Shown one piece after another: positions 57,520 to 64,000 of a stretch of 64,000 nucleotides of DNA. The position numbers and the translations under genes are program-made. Positions within the stretch are counted from its first letter, which is position 1. Every line of letters begins with the position of its first letter. The notes beneath the pieces were generated by a model. The model was not told the DNA's origin, made no database searches, and saw nothing but the letters and a program-made list of their open reading frames with translations. Origin of the DNA: Prochlorococcus sp. AG-402-B05 (GTDB taxonomy: Bacteria; Cyanobacteriota; Cyanobacteriia; PCC-6307; Cyanobiaceae). Location of the stretch: NCBI GenBank assembly GCA_003279635.1, contig QCHK01000007.1, forward strand, positions 42,059 through 106,058. Reading direction: 5' to 3'.

Positions 57520-59181
57520 TTAATTACTAATTCGATTCATAAATTTGGAAAAGATGTCGGGGCTGCCATTAGCTCGATTAATCAGCGGTTTATCTTTGCC
57601 AAGAGGACTAAACCAATTCATAAATCGAGATAATGAACCAGATTTTTTACTTAAAAATATTTTTTCTTTTGCGTCAAAATTTGAAATAAGTAAATCTTTT
57701 AGTACATCTTTTAATTCATCTTGAGGGACAGATTTTTTTATTAATTCTCCTAATTTATAATTAGGCCCTTGTGATCCACCAATGCTTATATCATAAGCTT
57801 CAACAGTTTTTCCCTCTTTGTCTTTAGCTTTTTTACCCGTTAAACCAATTCCTCCCATGTAGGCTTGCCCACAACTATTAGGACACCCGGTCCAATGAAT
57901 CTTTAATTCGTCTTTCAAATCTAATTCTTTGTCTAATTCATGCGAGATTTTTAAAGCTTGATCTTTTGTATTTGTCAGAGCGAAACCACAATAGGTATTT
58001 CCAGTACAAGAAACAGTACCTGCGGCAATATTTTCTGGTTCTAATGGAAACTTTTGTAAGATAGATTGCTCCTTAAATTCTTCAATTAGATTTGTATCTA
58101 TACCAGTAATAATAATATTTTGGTCTTCTGTAAGTCTTATTTCTTTATCACCAAAATTCTCGCATATATTTGCTAGATCTTGTAAATCTTCAGCCAAAAG
58201 ACGACCTACTGGCACATGCATTCCTGCAAAATATTTACCTTCTTGTTTTTGAGAATGAATTCCAAAAAATGACCTTGGTTTATCTGAAAATATTGAACCT
58301 GGATCTTCTTTTAATGCTCCATATTGCTTTTCGATAAGATCTCTAAATTGTTCAATACCAATTTTATCTAAATAAAATCTAAACCTACCTTTAGGTCTTA
58401 TATTACGTTCCCCATTATCTCTCCAGAGGGATAAAATAATTGATGTTAATTCATAAATTTTTTCTTCTTCAACCCAGGCATTCAATGGAACTGCATATTC
58501 ATTCATTACTGATGAAAGTACACCTCCAATCCAAACACTAAAACCTAAAACTCCATTAATTTTAACTGGATGAAAAATTAAATCATTATGTAAAAGAAAA
58601 TTATCTTTAGAGCCTGCTATAGCTGTATTCCATTTCCTTGGAAGATTTGAAAATTCTGAGTTTCCTTTACCTTCATTAGTTAAATGATCTTGCATTTTTG
58701 ATGTATATATCCTTGTGTCTATAATCTCTTCTGGATCAACTCCAGCGATGGGATTTCCAGTAACATTTCTTGGATTATCAAATCCAGATTGAGTTGTTGA
58801 TATTTTTACTTTTTTTAATCTATTTAATATCTCAGGCAAATCACTAATCAAAACACCTCTAAGCTGTATATTTTGTCTAGTTGTTATATCACAACTTCCA
58901 TTCTCTCCATATCTCGCAACAATTGATGCAATTACTTTTAATTGTTCTGCATTGATTATTCCATTAGGTATTCTTAGCCTTAACATAAACTGTCCAGGGG
59001 TTTTGGGTCTCCAAAACATCCCATACCATTTCAATCTTAATTCTAAATCAGTTTTATCCATTTGCTCCCATCCCATTTCAGCAAATTTGTCTATATCCTT
59101 CCCGATTTCGAGTCCATCCTTAGCAGCTTTATTTTTTTCAACTTTATTTAGTTTTTTGCCTTCTAGATAGTATTGAACCAT
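57520..59181 (-). CDS. nirA: Ferredoxin-nitrite reductase NirA
   Basis: NirA reduces nitrite to ammonium with six electrons from ferredoxin, using siroheme and a [4Fe-4S] cluster. The cluster/siroheme cysteines are in CTGNTYCGFALT near residue 405 and GCPNSCGQAYMGGIG near 445. ENGSCDITTRQNIQLRG binds siroheme or substrate. I place the start at the ATG at 59181 (553 residues). The longer frame from 59217 would include the predicted -10 and the start of transcription (near 59198) of the NtcA promoter. focA follows. Confidence 0.95.
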   Translation of the reverse strand: MVQYYLEGKKLNKVEKNKAAKDGLEIGKDIDKFAEMGWEQMDKTDLELRLKWYGMFWRPKTPGQFMLRLRIPNGIINAEQLKVIASIVARYGENGSCDITTRQNIQLRGVLISDLPEILNRLKKVKISTTQSGFDNPRNVTGNPIAGVDPEEIIDTRIYTSKMQDHLTNEGKGNSEFSNLPRKWNTAIAGSKDNFLLHNDLIFHPVKINGVLGFSVWIGGVLSSVMNEYAVPLNAWVEEEKIYELTSIILSLWRDNGERNIRPKGRFRFYLDKIGIEQFRDLIEKQYGALKEDPGSIFSDKPRSFFGIHSQKQEGKYFAGMHVPVGRLLAEDLQDLANICENFGDKEIRLTEDQNIIITGIDTNLIEEFKEQSILQKFPLEPENIAAGTVSCTGNTYCGFALTNTKDQALKISHELDKELDLKDELKIHWTGCPNSCGQAYMGGIGLTGKKAKDKEGKTVEAYDISIGGSQGPNYKLGELIKKSVPQDELKDVLKDLLISNFDAKEKIFLSKKSGSLSRFMNWFSPLGKDKPLINRANGSPDIFSKFMNRISN

Positions 59182-59233
59182 TAGTATTGAGAGTTGACAT
59201 TGATAATTAACCTTCAAAATCTAAACTTCAGAT

Positions 59234-59247
59234 GTATCAGTTTTTAC
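59234..59247 (-). promoter_or_regulatory. Putative NtcA-binding site, nirA promoter
   Basis: The 14-mer on the plus strand, GTATCAGTTTTTAC, fits GTA-N8-TAC exactly. Read on the minus strand, an A/T-rich -10-like TTAATT (59210-59205) begins 23 bases downstream, matching NtcA class II spacing, with a start near 59198, 17 bases before the nirA ATG at 59181. This fits nitrogen-regulated expression of nirA-focA. Confidence 0.72.
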
Positions 59248-59389
59248 CAAATTTTTTATTTCTTTTGGTATCATTCAATACATCATATCTATCCATTTAA
59301 TTGATTAATTGGTCTCAAACTTTCTCATTTAGTATTGGCGTCCAATTTCTCCGAGGCTTCTAATCGCTCCACTTTTGAGCATTTCCCAA

Positions 59390-59418
59390 ACCTCTTTCAT
59401 AGCAAAGAGGTCTCTATG
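59390..59418 (+). promoter_or_regulatory. Ribosome-binding site of the chelatase gene within a hairpin
   Basis: An 8-base inverted repeat, ACCTCTTT (59390-59397) and AAAGAGGT (59404-59411), has a 6-base loop. AAAGAGG (59404-59410) is a good ribosome-binding site, 5 bases before the ATG at 59416. The hairpin would cover it, so translation could be regulated by opening. It supports the ATG at 59416 over the upstream TTG at 59335. Confidence 0.5.
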
Positions 59419-60228
59419 AAAAGTACTTTTGAATCTTCTTCTTCCTCTGTATTGAGTGTTTCTTCGATCAACCCCCTCTCCTCGCCTGAAATTATTTGTT
59501 CTCGAGTATCTATAATTTCTCATCATCTCAATTTTAATAAATTAGTTGAAAGTACTAATACATCTTCAGATGTCCATCAAAAGTTGTCTTTGTTACCAAA
59601 TAAAATTAATTGTGAGTCTCCTCATCATTTACATTTACTAGTTCATGGGTCTCGAGGTGGTGAGTTACATCCATCTCTTCTTTCTTTGGTTGACCAATTA
59701 AAAACGCTTAAAAATCGCTCTGTTTCAATAGAGGCTTTAACTGATGACAATCCAGAACAAATTGATATAGGTAATAGGTCAGGGTTTTTAGTTCCTCTTT
59801 TTTTGTTACCTGGAAGTCATGTTTGTATTGATGTACCAAAAATCTTTAAACGTTTGAAAGAAGATGGACAAAATTTAAAATTGTTTCCGTTCCTAGGTTC
59901 TTTTATGCCATGGCTATCATTAATAGATGATCTGATAACTAGTCAGAGTCCTTTTGTTAAACCTGCATTGATTCATCATCCTGTCTCTTCAGATACTTCA
60001 AGTGTTTTTCTTAAGTCCTTAGAAAAATTCCTAAATATTCCTCTGTATTCATGGTCTAGATGGAATCAAGATACTGTTAAAAAGGAGAAGAATTATCTTC
60101 CTATTCCCTATCTTTTGACTCCAAACAAAAATGTAGAAATTGATAGTAAAGGAGAGCAGCTTAAATCTTTGCTTGAGATTGATATTATTCATCGTGGTCT
60201 TGTTAATATTTTGGGTAACTTGCCATGA
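59416..60228 (+). CDS. Sirohydrochlorin chelatase-like (CbiX/SirB family) protein
   Basis: The C-terminal part resembles CbiX/SirB chelatases, which put iron or cobalt into sirohydrochlorin: HLLVHGSRGGELHPSLLSL carries the first metal histidine and LLPGSHVCIDVP the second. The first 65 or so residues (from the ATG at 59416) are Ser-rich and not family-like. The frame stays open to a TTG at 59335, but the ribosome-binding site supports the ATG. It overlaps cobA by 4 bases and is divergent from nirA, so its product probably supplies siroheme for NirA. Confidence 0.78.
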   Translation: MKSTFESSSSSVLSVSSINPLSSPEIICSRVSIISHHLNFNKLVESTNTSSDVHQKLSLLPNKINCESPHHLHLLVHGSRGGELHPSLLSLVDQLKTLKNRSVSIEALTDDNPEQIDIGNRSGFLVPLFLLPGSHVCIDVPKIFKRLKEDGQNLKLFPFLGSFMPWLSLIDDLITSQSPFVKPALIHHPVSSDTSSVFLKSLEKFLNIPLYSWSRWNQDTVKKEKNYLPIPYLLTPNKNVEIDSKGEQLKSLLEIDIIHRGLVNILGNLP

Positions 60229-61010
60229 ATACAAATCAGTTTGGTACTGTGCATCTTGTCGGAGCAGGTCCTGGTGATCCCGATTTATTAACAGTTAAAG
60301 CGCAAAAACTAATTAGTAAATGTGATGCGCTTGTATACGACTCTTTAGTTCCTATAGAGCTACTTGAATTAGTTTCTTCAAATTGTCAACTTCAGTCAGT
60401 AGGCAAGAGGCGTGGTCATCATTCGGTTCCTCAGAGGACAACGAATGATATTTTGTTTGATTTAGCAAAGAGTTATTCTTGTATTGTTAGATTAAAAGGT
60501 GGTGATCCATTTTTGTTTGGTAGAGGTGCGGAAGAAGCTTCTTTTCTTCATAAAAAAGGGGTTCCGGTACAAGTAGTACCTGGGGTTACATCAGGTATAG
60601 CTGCTCCTGCTTATGTTGGGATACCTATTACTCATAGACTTGCTGGATCTTCAGTCACTTTTGTGACTGGACATGAGGGGATTGATAAAAAACGCCCAGC
60701 TGTAAATTGGCGGTCTTTAGCGAAATCCAGTGATGGAATCGTTATATATATGGGTGTTCATAATTTAAAATTTATCTCAGCAGAGTTGATTGCTGGTGGC
60801 ATGAATCCTGAGACTTCTGCGGCAGTTATTGAGCAGGGGACTGTAATTGGTCAACGTTATATTAAGAGCCCTTTGGTAAAGCTTTTTGACCGAGTTCAAG
60901 AAGAAAATTTAAGGTCTCCTGCGATTGTTGTAATAGGTTCAGTTGTGGATTTTCAAGTAGAAGCTTGCTCTCCAAAGCCAGCTGAAGTGATATTTCCTAT
61001 TCCTATATAG
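60225..61010 (+). CDS. cobA: Uroporphyrinogen-III C-methyltransferase
   Basis: CobA/SUMT adds two methyl groups to uroporphyrinogen III to make precorrin-2, the branch point for siroheme and cobalamin. The 261-residue protein has VHLVGAGPGDPDLLTVKA at the N-terminus, RLKGGDPFLFGRGAEEA near residue 90, VVPGVTSGIAAPAYVGIPITHR and a C-terminal domain ending IVVIGSVVDF. It starts within the stop of the chelatase gene (ATGA), so the two are translationally coupled. It supports NirA and B12 production. Confidence 0.95.
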   Translation: MNTNQFGTVHLVGAGPGDPDLLTVKAQKLISKCDALVYDSLVPIELLELVSSNCQLQSVGKRRGHHSVPQRTTNDILFDLAKSYSCIVRLKGGDPFLFGRGAEEASFLHKKGVPVQVVPGVTSGIAAPAYVGIPITHRLAGSSVTFVTGHEGIDKKRPAVNWRSLAKSSDGIVIYMGVHNLKFISAELIAGGMNPETSAAVIEQGTVIGQRYIKSPLVKLFDRVQEENLRSPAIVVIGSVVDFQVEACSPKPAEVIFPIPI

Positions 61011-61025
61011 ATAGTTTTTAAGATA

Positions 61026-61859
61026 CTAATTTTTAGATTTTAATAAACTTAACCAAAACTTTTTAGGATTAGTTGATATGTTTAATTCTTTTTGGTTGAC
61101 TTTATGGATTGGGTGACAACTCAAACTATTAATTAAAAACCATTCATCATTATCTTTTGGTGTGGCTTCAATGAGAGCCTCTTTTATTATATTCAAATCA
61201 ATTCCTCGTTGACGCATTATGCCAGGTAGACAACCACTATTAGATGGTGGAGTCAACCAATTATTTTCTCTTTTTACTAATATATTTGCTGTAGTGGCGC
61301 AACATATTTCACCTCGATTATTTAATAATAGTGCATCATTAAAGCCTGCATTCTTTGCCTCTATGCGTGCTTGAATCCCTTGGTTATAGGAAAATGTTTT
61401 ACAACAACTCAATCGGCTAAAAGAATTTCTCCTTTCAGTTTGACTAATTATTGTAGATATAGATTCAAAATTTAGTTGATAAGAATCTATCTCCAACCAA
61501 AAACCATGAAGGCTTGTCTTGTTGATATCAATTCCACGTTGTTTTGACGCTCCTCGAGTCCAATTAATACGAATGACTCCATTGACATTATTTAATTGTG
61601 ATCGGTTAATACCATCTTCAATAAGTGAAATCAACCATTCTTTTGATGGCGGGGGATTCATTTCTAAAATACTTGCACTTTCTTCCCATCTATTTAAATG
61701 CTCATTAAGCAGCTGCGGAACACCATTCAAAATGAAAATCGTTTCAAAGATTCCATCTGCAAAGTTTAGACCTCGATCATTAATTGGCACTTTTAAATCT
61801 TCGAAGACTCCCCAGTCACCATTAATCCAGCCTAATTTTTCGTTCTTATTTTCAGTCAT
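61026..61859 (-). CDS. pabC: Aminodeoxychorismate lyase-like aminotransferase
   Basis: PabC releases pyruvate from aminodeoxychorismate to give p-aminobenzoate for folate. The 277-residue class IV PLP enzyme has DRGLNFADGIFETIF near the N-terminus, the PLP-lysine region SCCKTFSYNQGIQARIEA and the ALLLNNRGEICCATTANIL motif. The start at 61859 (MTENKNEKLGWING) makes a 4-base ATGA overlap with pabB. The frame is open to 61892 but the overlap favours this start. Branched-chain aminotransferases share the fold, so the pathway call rests on pabB. Confidence 0.87.
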   Translation of the reverse strand: MTENKNEKLGWINGDWGVFEDLKVPINDRGLNFADGIFETIFILNGVPQLLNEHLNRWEESASILEMNPPPSKEWLISLIEDGINRSQLNNVNGVIRINWTRGASKQRGIDINKTSLHGFWLEIDSYQLNFESISTIISQTERRNSFSRLSCCKTFSYNQGIQARIEAKNAGFNDALLLNNRGEICCATTANILVKRENNWLTPPSNSGCLPGIMRQRGIDLNIIKEALIEATPKDNDEWFLINSLSCHPIHKVNQKELNISTNPKKFWLSLLKSKN

Positions 61860-63196
61860 GTTAATGCGTTTAAAAGTGGCATCAATTTCCAATTCATTTC
61901 CTCAGCTTCCTTTTGACTATCTGAATCTGCAACAATTCCACATCCAGCATGAGCACTGATAGAGGATTCTTTAATCATTAAAGATCGGATTAAAATATTG
62001 CTATCAAGGACCCCATCCCAATTTATATTTAATATTGATCCACAATATGGACCTCTCGCTGTTGGTTCAAGTTCATACAATCTTTTACATGCTCTAAGCT
62101 TCGGTGCTCCTGTTACTGAACCTCCTGGCCAGCATGCTTCAAGCAAGTCAACCCAAGTTTTATTGGTATTAAGTCTACCTTTAACTACTGAAGTGAGATG
62201 ATGAACTTGTGAATAGCTTTCTAAAACCAGTAGATGAGGGACTTTGATTGAACCAGGCTGGCATACTCTTCCAAGATCATTTCTTAGTAGATCTACAATC
62301 ATTACATTCTCAGCATGATCTTTTGGACTACAAATAAGCTCTGCTGCCCAATCAGCATCCTTTTCTGGATCTCTGTCTCTGGGTCTAGTTCCCTTGATTG
62401 GTCTTGTTTCGACCTCTCCCGTGGGTAAAGCTTTTAAAAATCTTTCTGGTGAAGTTGATATAATAGCTTCTCCTTTTGCCATCTGATCGCCGATAATTAC
62501 TCCAGCAAATGGAGCAGGGGAGCATTTTTTAAGTTTTGAATATACGTCTATTGGACGCATGGATTCTGGCAATGGGGCATGGCATGAGGTAGTTAGATTA
62601 GCCTGAAAAATATCACCGTTCGCAATCCATTCTTTAATCTCATCAACTCTTTCAGAATATTCTTGATTTGTTAACCTCCAGTTCCAAGATTCTAGGGGAA
62701 TACTATGTTTGCGTTCTGTTTGTTTTGTCGTTTCAGAGTGAGCTTTGGAAAGCTTTTGATGAAAAGTACTTTGTAGAAAATTTTCCATAATTGAGATGCG
62801 CTTTTCATCTTTGCCTTCTAGCCATAGCTCTTTATTTTGAAGATCAAATTTTAATATAGGGTCATGAGAGGCTATCCATAAAGTTGCCATAGAACTTGTT
62901 TGCCATGGATTTTGTGGCTCTGTCCAAGATGCAGCTTCATAATTTAACCAACCAGTCCAGTGCCCTGGCGGTAATTCGCGTAAAATTTTAAAAGGATTAG
63001 TATCCTTTTTTGAAATTTCTAATCCTCTAGAACAAAACTGTTCTAGAGGATTAATTCCTAAGGTGACCCATCGACCTAAATCACTCCCATCGCCATCAAG
63101 CCATATAAATCCTGCCTCTCCCCATTCTTTAATCAATTGATAAGCTACTAGCTCAGGTGATTCCCACTGACATAGCAGTCGCTTAATGTTATTCAC
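61856..63196 (-). CDS. pabB: Aminodeoxychorismate synthase component I
   Basis: PabB turns chorismate plus ammonia into 4-amino-4-deoxychorismate. The 446-residue protein has the chorismate-binding fold and the PabB-specific TRPIKGTRPRDRDPEKD (lysine in PIKGT, where TrpE has PIAGT), then LLRNDLGRVCQPGSIKV and GGSVTGAPKLRACK. It starts at GTG inside the queC stop codon region (one-base overlap) and overlaps pabC, so all three are translationally coupled. The glutaminase partner PabA is not in the window. Confidence 0.93.
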   Translation of the reverse strand: MNNIKRLLCQWESPELVAYQLIKEWGEAGFIWLDGDGSDLGRWVTLGINPLEQFCSRGLEISKKDTNPFKILRELPPGHWTGWLNYEAASWTEPQNPWQTSSMATLWIASHDPILKFDLQNKELWLEGKDEKRISIMENFLQSTFHQKLSKAHSETTKQTERKHSIPLESWNWRLTNQEYSERVDEIKEWIANGDIFQANLTTSCHAPLPESMRPIDVYSKLKKCSPAPFAGVIIGDQMAKGEAIISTSPERFLKALPTGEVETRPIKGTRPRDRDPEKDADWAAELICSPKDHAENVMIVDLLRNDLGRVCQPGSIKVPHLLVLESYSQVHHLTSVVKGRLNTNKTWVDLLEACWPGGSVTGAPKLRACKRLYELEPTARGPYCGSILNINWDGVLDSNILIRSLMIKESSISAHAGCGIVADSDSQKEAEEMNWKLMPLLNALT

Positions 63197-63873
63197 TAGA
63201 TATTTTGGCTACATAGATCTTCTCGACCTATTTCTTTTAATGCTTTATCTCGAATACGACAACTATCACATCTACCACACGGTTTATTTTCACCTTGATA
63301 GCAACTCCATGTTTTTTCTATAGGAATTTTTAAGCGTAAAGCCTCTTTAAAGATTTTTGTTTTTTCCCAATCTAGTAGTGGAGCCCAGAGTTTTATACCT
63401 TTCCCCTTGCGTCCTACTCTGCTGGATAAGTTGGCTAATTCTTGATATGCCTCTAAATAATCCGGTCTACAGTCTGGATATCCAGAATAATCCATTGCAT
63501 TGATTCCTAATGCTATTCGATTGGCTCCACGAGCTTCTGCAAGACTCAACCCAATAGCAACAAAGATAGTGTTTCTACCCGGAACGTAAGTGTTAGGAAT
63601 AGTATTTTTTTGTATGCCTTTAGTGGGTATTGCTTGTGTCGTGTCGGTCAAGGAGGAACCACCCCAAGAAGATAAATCAATCTTTATTGTTATGTGATCC
63701 TCAAGATTTAAATTTTTTGCTAAATCTGCTGCTGCTTGTAACTCCTTAAGATGTCGTTGACCATAATCAAATGATAATCCAATTACTTTTTGCCCAGCTT
63801 CCATAGCGATACAAGCAGCTGTAGCTGAATCAATTCCTCCGGAAAGTAATGCAACTGTTGTTTGTTCAATCAT
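63196..63873 (-). CDS. queC: 7-cyano-7-deazaguanine synthase QueC
   Basis: QueC makes preQ0 from 7-carboxy-7-deazaguanine, ammonia and ATP, in queuosine synthesis. The 225-residue protein has the PP-loop [17 protein letters not shown] near the N-terminus, [16 protein letters not shown] in the middle and the Zn-binding [18 protein letters not shown] near the C-terminus. It is between queE and pabB in one transcription unit. Confidence 0.96.
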   Translation of the reverse strand: MIEQTTVALLSGGIDSATAACIAMEAGQKVIGLSFDYGQRHLKELQAAADLAKNLNLEDHITIKIDLSSWGGSSLTDTTQAIPTKGIQKNTIPNTYVPGRNTIFVAIGLSLAEARGANRIALGINAMDYSGYPDCRPDYLEAYQELANLSSRVGRKGKGIKLWAPLLDWEKTKIFKEALRLKIPIEKTWSCYQGENKPCGRCDSCRIRDKALKEIGREDLCSQNI

Positions 63874-63922
63874 TATTTTTATTTTTAAATCAAATGAAGC
63901 AAAATCTCATTTATATAGATGG

Positions 63923-64000
63923 TTAGAGTACACCTAGCCATTTGTGAGTTTGCATACTTAATCTCCAATCCGGATTGTTTTTGACAAACTTGATTGCAAG
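63923..64000 (-). CDS. queE: 7-carboxy-7-deazaguanine synthase QueE, 3' end
   Basis: The last 25 codons of a minus-strand gene run off the window edge. They read AIKFVKNNPDWRLSMQTHKW and a short tail LGVL, which matches the C-terminus of QueE (WRLSLQTHK is the family end). QueE is the radical-SAM enzyme that makes 7-carboxy-7-deazaguanine, the substrate for QueC. It lies 49 bases upstream of queC on the same strand, so the two preQ0 genes are an operon. The catalytic cysteines are outside the window. Confidence 0.88.
   Translation of the reverse strand, partial: LAIKFVKNNPDWRLSMQTHKWLGVL

Noticed and set aside
59329..59526. A 65-codon minus-strand frame, Arg-rich, upstream of nirA.
   Set aside because: It lies opposite the chelatase gene start and the hairpin, and has the Arg-rich look of antisense coding DNA. 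No support as a gene.
1..64000. tRNA, rRNA, CRISPR arrays, insertion sequences, integrases and phage genes.
   Set aside because: I scanned by eye and saw no tRNA arm patterns, repeat-spacer periodicity or transposase motifs. A tRNA or RNA-family search could still find something I missed.

Overview
The window is a piece of chromosome from a marine picocyanobacterium, almost certainly Prochlorococcus. The evidence is very AT-rich coding DNA with short spacers, the order dnaN - PRC-barrel gene - purL - purF - topoisomerase A subunit - TPR protein - queG beside a DnaA-box cluster, and typical cyanobacterial families (sucrose-phosphate synthase, Tic20-like, DUF3134, DUF1400, type-2 sigma factor, ferredoxin-nitrite reductase). 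A nitrate-assimilation cluster near ppk, next to nirA-focA, suggests a nitrate-using low-light (LLI-like) strain. That clade call is inference and was not computed.

Layout. 1-10.0 kb: replication and purine genes (queG end, TPR protein, gyrA-like, purF, purL, PRC-barrel, dnaN). 10.0-10.4 kb: probable oriC. 10.4-24.5 kb: thrC, a DUF1400 protein, UbiB kinase, recN, uvrA, sucrose-phosphate synthase, mraY, small proteins, argG. 24.5-38.7 kb: rpsF, Tic20-like, aroE, dnaK, an FAD amine oxidase, purU, an O-antigen-ligase-like protein, a ClC channel, acnB, DAHP synthase, phytol kinase, a sigma factor. 38.8-43.9 kb: ppk, an MFS exporter, a GNAT protein and a frameshifted TrpD2-like gene.

43.9-61.0 kb is the accessory nitrogen region. 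narB and nrtP handle nitrate. moaA, mobA, moaC, moeA, moaE, moaD and moaB make most of the molybdenum cofactor for NarB, alongside a nitrate-reductase-associated protein and a TSUP permease. Next come a HEAT-repeat protein, focA (nitrite channel) and nirA (nitrite reductase). A CbiX-like chelatase gene and cobA follow, and plausibly supply NirA's siroheme. Sequences matching the NtcA consensus GTA-N8-TAC lie upstream of nrtP (two) and nirA (one). An 880-base stretch between the nrtP side and moaA holds a DUF4278 miniprotein, a startless reading frame and another GTA-N8-TAC palindrome.

The most interesting structural point is that the narB-to-TSUP block is bracketed by two same-orientation copies of the 5' end of a TrpD2-like gene. 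On the left it is a full-length copy with one extra A in a run of nine. On the right it is an 84-base dead stub next to the HEAT-repeat gene. This looks like the scar of nitrate-module insertion or rearrangement. The window ends with pabC, pabB, queC and the 3' end of queE, arranged as one overlapping operon. I saw no tRNA, rRNA, CRISPR array, transposase or integrase.
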